A DNA stretch of 64,000 nucleotides from the NCBI RefSeq assembly GCF_003047105.1, contig NZ_CP028474.1, positions 62,001 to 126,000 on the forward strand, in the 5' to 3' direction. Below the pieces are notes generated by a model, which saw only the letters and a program-made list of their open reading frames with translations, was not told the origin of the DNA and did not search any database. Source of the DNA: Celeribacter baekdonensis (GTDB lineage: Bacteria; Pseudomonadota; Alphaproteobacteria; Rhodobacterales; Rhodobacteraceae). Made by a program: the position numbers and the translations under genes. How positions within the stretch are numbered: position 1 is the first letter of the stretch; the number at the start of each line of letters is the position of its first letter. This document shows positions 61,199-64,000 of the stretch, piece by piece.

Positions 61199-61254
61199 GC
61201 GACAGACGTGCAGATGATGGTCATGACCAGACAGAGAGGCCCGTCGAGAACAAA

Positions 61255-61941
61255 TCACAGCTTGGGGCGATCCTGTTCTGGAACCTCCCACGGGTCCTCC
61301 AGGGTGACGATGCCGTAGCGGACGCCATCGCGGCCGGCCTTCGGAAGAAAGGTGATCATCCCGATATCCAGGATCATCCCCTTGTCGTGCATGTGCTGCT
61401 GTCGGAAGTGACCGAAGTGCGTGAGATATCCGAGGCCCTCCAACTCGAGACACAGCGCGGAGATCGCGGCCGAATACTCAAGCCGCTGGCCGGCGCTGCT
61501 CATATCCCAGATCCCGTCCAGATCGGTCATCCAGTCCGAAATCGCGGCAGTCAGTTCGAGGGCATTGCCGGCCTCCACCGCGCCGGCGTTGAACAGGAGC
61601 CCGTGCCATTCGCGGTTACGGGAATAGAAGTCGTTGGGCTTCCTGATGGGGGACGTGGGCACGAGCACCGTCTTTTTCAGCGCGCGCTCCATTTCTTCCT
61701 GCTGGCGCTTCTCCTCCTCGGGGGTGAGCTTGGAGAAGACCGTGATGTCGAACCCGAGGCCGCGCGCGAGGCTTCGCAAGGTCTGCACCTCGGGCACGTG
61801 CCGTCCGCTTTCCACCTTCTGGATCGTGCGGACCGTCAACCCGGAGGTGTCCGCAAGGTTCTCCTGGGTTAGAGAGAACATCTTGCGGATATACTTGCAC
61901 TGGTTGGCGATATACTCGGCGTCTCGTTCCATCGTTTCCAT
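61255..61941 (-). CDS. XRE-family regulator with unknown C-terminal domain
   Basis: 228 residues from ATG 61941 (GGAG seven bases upstream; ATG 61974 possible). The XRE helix-turn-helix is at about 12-62 (IRKMFSLTQENLADTSGLTVRTIQKVESGRHVP). The C-terminal 130 residues (from about PNDFYSRNREWHGL) have Trp/His and no recognised family; possibly a ligand or protease-response domain. It lies 82 bases after the DUF6527-like gene and may regulate the ubiquitin-like operon. Confidence 0.82.
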   Translation of the reverse strand: METMERDAEYIANQCKYIRKMFSLTQENLADTSGLTVRTIQKVESGRHVPEVQTLRSLARGLGFDITVFSKLTPEEEKRQQEEMERALKKTVLVPTSPIRKPNDFYSRNREWHGLLFNAGAVEAGNALELTAAISDWMTDLDGIWDMSSAGQRLEYSAAISALCLELEGLGYLTHFGHFRQQHMHDKGMILDIGMITFLPKAGRDGVRYGIVTLEDPWEVPEQDRPKL

Positions 61942-61996
61942 CAGATCACTCCATGTTGCTGACAGGAATAGCATGGCACGCCGGCTCTGGGGGGTC

Positions 61997-62016
61997 CCCG
62001 AACGCAACCCGAACGC
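61997..62016. repeat. tandem 9-bp repeat before the XRE gene
   Basis: CCCGAACGC occurs twice (61997-62005 and 62008-62016) with an 11-base period, in the short spacer between the DUF6527-like stop and the XRE start. Direct repeats at one helical turn are a usual operator design, so this may be the XRE protein's own site. Confidence 0.5.
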
Positions 62017-62023
62017 TCGACTG

Positions 62024-62383
62024 CTATCCCGCCCCGGGGCCGCTGTCCTTGCACCAGTCAATCCGCCCCTGCCGGATCCAGAAGTGACACCGGCATTCGT
62101 TCGTCTGGCGGACCGACGGCGAGATGGTCGGGCGCCTCAGCCAGTCTGACATGGCCGTCCACCTGGGCCTCCGGTTCTTGCTGAGGGACAGTTTGATGGT
62201 CTCGCCGCACCCACCAGGGCAGTGGAAGCAGGCCCATTTGTCGACGCCATCGCGCACGATGGTCATCTCCCCCGGCACGATCTGATCCGGCGTCGGGTGT
62301 CTGGGTGTTACCCTGGCAAGCAGGTCACTTCGTGGAATGAGGCGGAAGAGCTCGAGGCTCTTCCGCAGAATGTCGATCATCAT
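62024..62383 (-). CDS. DUF6527-like Cys-rich protein of the ubiquitin-like operon
   Basis: 119 residues from ATG 62383 (five bases after the E1 stop). Two Cys clusters, CFHCPGGCGETIKLSLS (C52, C55, C59) and NECRCHFWIRQGRIDWC (C97, C99, H100, C111), could hold zinc. The HFWIRxGxxxWC ending and the CPGGCGE turn match my memory of DUF6527, a family found beside bacterial E1/E2/JAB genes. Whether it is a ligase, adaptor or protease is not known to me. The family call is by eye. Confidence 0.7.
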   Translation of the reverse strand: MMIDILRKSLELFRLIPRSDLLARVTPRHPTPDQIVPGEMTIVRDGVDKWACFHCPGGCGETIKLSLSKNRRPRWTAMSDWLRRPTISPSVRQTNECRCHFWIRQGRIDWCKDSGPGAG

Positions 62384-62388
62384 CCCGC

Positions 62389-63798
62389 TCACCCGATGCG
62401 ATCCAGGAACGGATCGATGTCGCCGAGACCCCAGTATTCCTCGCTGCCGCAGACCGGGCAGTCGGACCGAGGCTGCGCCGCCTGCGAACGCTCTAAACCC
62501 TTGTCGAGCTTGCGATAGCGTTGCCATGTCCATCCACCGCCGCCGCGGAAGTCAACGAGACCGGCAAGAAGTTCGTTCACTGCCATGGTGGCGGCCTCGG
62601 AGGTGAAGGTCACGACGGCCGGCGCGGGATTACCTCCGCCGCGGACGTAGGCTTCGGTCTTCTGCCGTTCATATTCGACGGGGTCCGATCGCTGGAGGTC
62701 CTCCTCGCGAGCCCTGACGCGATCGACTGTGCCGCGGCAGCCGTGGCACGCCGACGTGGGAAACAGCACGCTGACCCGCGCGGCCATCTCGAGGAGGCCG
62801 GGCTCACCATCATCACGGGGCATGAGGACCAGCCCGACATCGATGACCGGGATCAGGTAGAAGTGCGCCACGCGGTTCAGGTAGAGGCGCCCGGCGTGAT
62901 CGTCCGTGCATCCGAAGATGACGTCGCAGGATTTCAGCGCGTCACGGATATGCGGCGCATCCACCCAGCCGTTCATCGACCGGATCTCGACGTCGAGGCC
63001 CATCATCGTCACCTCGCGCGCCATGACGTCGACCTTGGGCACCGCGTTTTCAGCATCCTTTCGGGTCGCGCCATACAGGCGGTTCAGGTTGGAATGCTCG
63101 ACCACGTCATCGTCGATGACCAAGATGCGCCCCACGCCGAGGCGAGCGAGGAGATGGACCACCGGGCTGCCGGTGCCGCCGCAGCCGACCACGGCAACGG
63201 AGAGCTGTTTGAGGAGTCCGTTGACCTCCGGCCCGAAGGCCAGTGCCTGCCGGGCCAAGGCTTCCGACGGGGTCGGCACGTCGGTCGACTGGATCTCGAG
63301 CCGAGTGCCGATGACGGTCACGCGGCGACAGGGCAAGGGTGTCATGTCGTCTTCCCAGACCCGTGCCCGGTAGAGGCCGTCACCGACTTGCACGACGCTC
63401 ACCAAGCGTGTCCCCTCGCCGTTACGGTTCCGAGCCATGGTGAAGAGGTCGCGCTCGTTGCGATCGTCCTGGTCCGAGAAACCGTCGAAGCCTCCCGGGT
63501 GACTATGAACGATCGCCGGCACCAGGCCTTCCTCCTTGGCCCGGCGACAGAGCTGGGCGAAGGAGTTGGTATTCCAGGTGACGTGCTTGTCGCTGGCATC
63601 GACGCGGTCCTCCTGCGGGATCGCGATGACCTCGTAGGAGGTGTAACGGGTCCGCGGCTCGAGGTCCCAGGGGTCCTGCGCGATCTCGCTTTTGCCGAGC
63701 AGCATGTAGGCGGCGCCCTCGTGCCCACGGGGGTGCGCGAGCAGCGCCTGCAGCTTGTCGCGGTGACGGGCGTGGAGGGTGATGTCGCTGCGCTTCAT
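62389..63798 (-). CDS. fused JAMM (JAB) protease and E1-like ubiquitin-activating enzyme
   Basis: 469 residues from ATG 63798 (ATGA overlap with the E2-like gene). N-terminal JAMM domain (about 1-160): E27, then HSHPGGFDGFSDQDD with H98, H100, S108 and D111, the full zinc-protease set. C-terminal E1/ThiF domain (about 195-469): nucleotide loop GCGGTGS (205-211), DDDVVEHSNLNRLYG with R240, K255, and D299-D300. Cys pairs C351/C354 and C447/C450 may bind zinc; C351 or another could be the catalytic Cys (uncertain). One chain can thus activate a ubiquitin-like tail and cleave it. Confidence 0.92.
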   Translation of the reverse strand: MKRSDITLHARHRDKLQALLAHPRGHEGAAYMLLGKSEIAQDPWDLEPRTRYTSYEVIAIPQEDRVDASDKHVTWNTNSFAQLCRRAKEEGLVPAIVHSHPGGFDGFSDQDDRNERDLFTMARNRNGEGTRLVSVVQVGDGLYRARVWEDDMTPLPCRRVTVIGTRLEIQSTDVPTPSEALARQALAFGPEVNGLLKQLSVAVVGCGGTGSPVVHLLARLGVGRILVIDDDVVEHSNLNRLYGATRKDAENAVPKVDVMAREVTMMGLDVEIRSMNGWVDAPHIRDALKSCDVIFGCTDDHAGRLYLNRVAHFYLIPVIDVGLVLMPRDDGEPGLLEMAARVSVLFPTSACHGCRGTVDRVRAREEDLQRSDPVEYERQKTEAYVRGGGNPAPAVVTFTSEAATMAVNELLAGLVDFRGGGGWTWQRYRKLDKGLERSQAAQPRSDCPVCGSEEYWGLGDIDPFLDRIG

Positions 63799-64000
63799 GC
63801 CGCCACCTCCAGGGCCTCTTCGACCCGCTTCAGCATGGTCCAGATGCCGTCGGTGCCGGGACGCCACTGGTTGTTATGGCGAGACCAGCGCTGCCAGTTC
63901 TGGCCATCAAAGGCCTGGCGTGCCTGCGTGCAGCGGGGCTCACGCTGGCCGACAAGGAGCTTCAGATGCGGCACGGCGTAGAACATGTCGGGGGCGACCT
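63795..64000 (-). CDS. prokaryotic E2-like protein, 5' end beyond the window
   Basis: Reverse-strand frame open to the window edge; the visible 67 residues are the C-terminus: VAPDMFYAVPHLKLL ... WQRWSRHNNQWRPGTDGIWTMLKRVEEALEVAA (in part). The WSRHN-x-WRPG-x-DGIWTML ending is the typical C-terminus of the Prok-E2 family E (E2/UBC-like) proteins next to bacterial E1 genes. The active-site Cys would be upstream of the window or in the missing part. It overlaps the E1-JAMM ATG by four bases. Confidence 0.82.
   Translation of the reverse strand, partial: VAPDMFYAVPHLKLLVGQREPRCTQARQAFDGQNWQRWSRHNNQWRPGTDGIWTMLKRVEEALEVAA

Noticed and set aside
62521..63981. 486-codon open frame on the plus strand
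   Set aside because: Antisense to the JAMM-E1 gene, whose motifs are unmistakable; no ribosome site and no known domain.
1..64000. tRNA, rRNA or replication-initiation genes
   Set aside because: None recognised in any intergenic stretch, so plasmid versus integrative element cannot be decided from this window.

Overview
The window looks like a large mobile replicon (conjugative plasmid or integrative element) of an alphaproteobacterium. The Rhodobacterales/roseobacter group is the best guess, from the protein sequences, a cytochrome-c maturation (Ccm) set, and a VirB/VirD4 conjugation system with VirC/VirD-type processing genes. This placement is inference; no rRNA, tRNA or replication gene is visible.

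Region 1 (1-690): the 3' end of a parD-like antitoxin gene, an intact parE-like toxin gene, and a decayed copy of a small secreted-protein gene whose intact relative lies at 39.1-39.4 kb.

Region 2 (745-39.4 kb): a roughly 38-kb copper/redox resistance island. It holds two Cu+ P-type ATPases of different design, a CopZ-like chaperone, a CueR-like regulator, three multicopper oxidases, a TolC-family outer-membrane protein, a cupredoxin, a CusF-like protein, an ScsB-like thiol reductase, a DsbA/ScsC-like protein, several c-type cytochromes, ccmF-ccmG-ccmH-ccmI plus lgt, an OmpR-type two-component system, an L,D-transpeptidase, and a ribose-phosphate salvage trio (PRPP-synthetase-like, thymidine/AMP-phosphorylase-like, beta-CASP nuclease). 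Four MerR-type promoters (TTGACC, 19-bp spacer with a TTCCAG dyad) tie copA1, copA2, copZ and the scsB group to the CueR-like regulator; three are strong and one is weak. Five genes in this island carry an apparent one-base deletion, each at a G or C run. That pattern points to assembly error as much as to gene decay.

Region 3 (39.6-58.9 kb): a conjugation system. virB1-B2-B3-B4, a small lipoprotein, a lytic transglycosylase with VirB5-like ends, virB5-B8-B9-B10-B11, a hypothetical gene and virB6 run rightward. After a nickel/cobalt-exporter cargo gene, virD4, a VirD2-type relaxase and a VirD1-like protein run leftward. A spacer packed with inverted repeats (putative oriT) separates them from rightward virC1/virC2-like genes, an arrangement like the vir region of Ti plasmids.

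Region 4 (59.0-64.0 kb): accessory and defence-like genes. There is a class II Fic AMP-transferase-family protein with a perfect palindrome directly before its start codon, a Cys-rich unknown, and, cut by the right edge, a leftward bacterial ubiquitin-like conjugation operon. That operon contains an E2-like fragment, a fused JAMM-protease/E1 enzyme and a Cys-rich DUF6527-like protein, followed by an XRE regulator. It is the most interesting system in the window. Its expected ubiquitin-like modifier would lie beyond position 64000.
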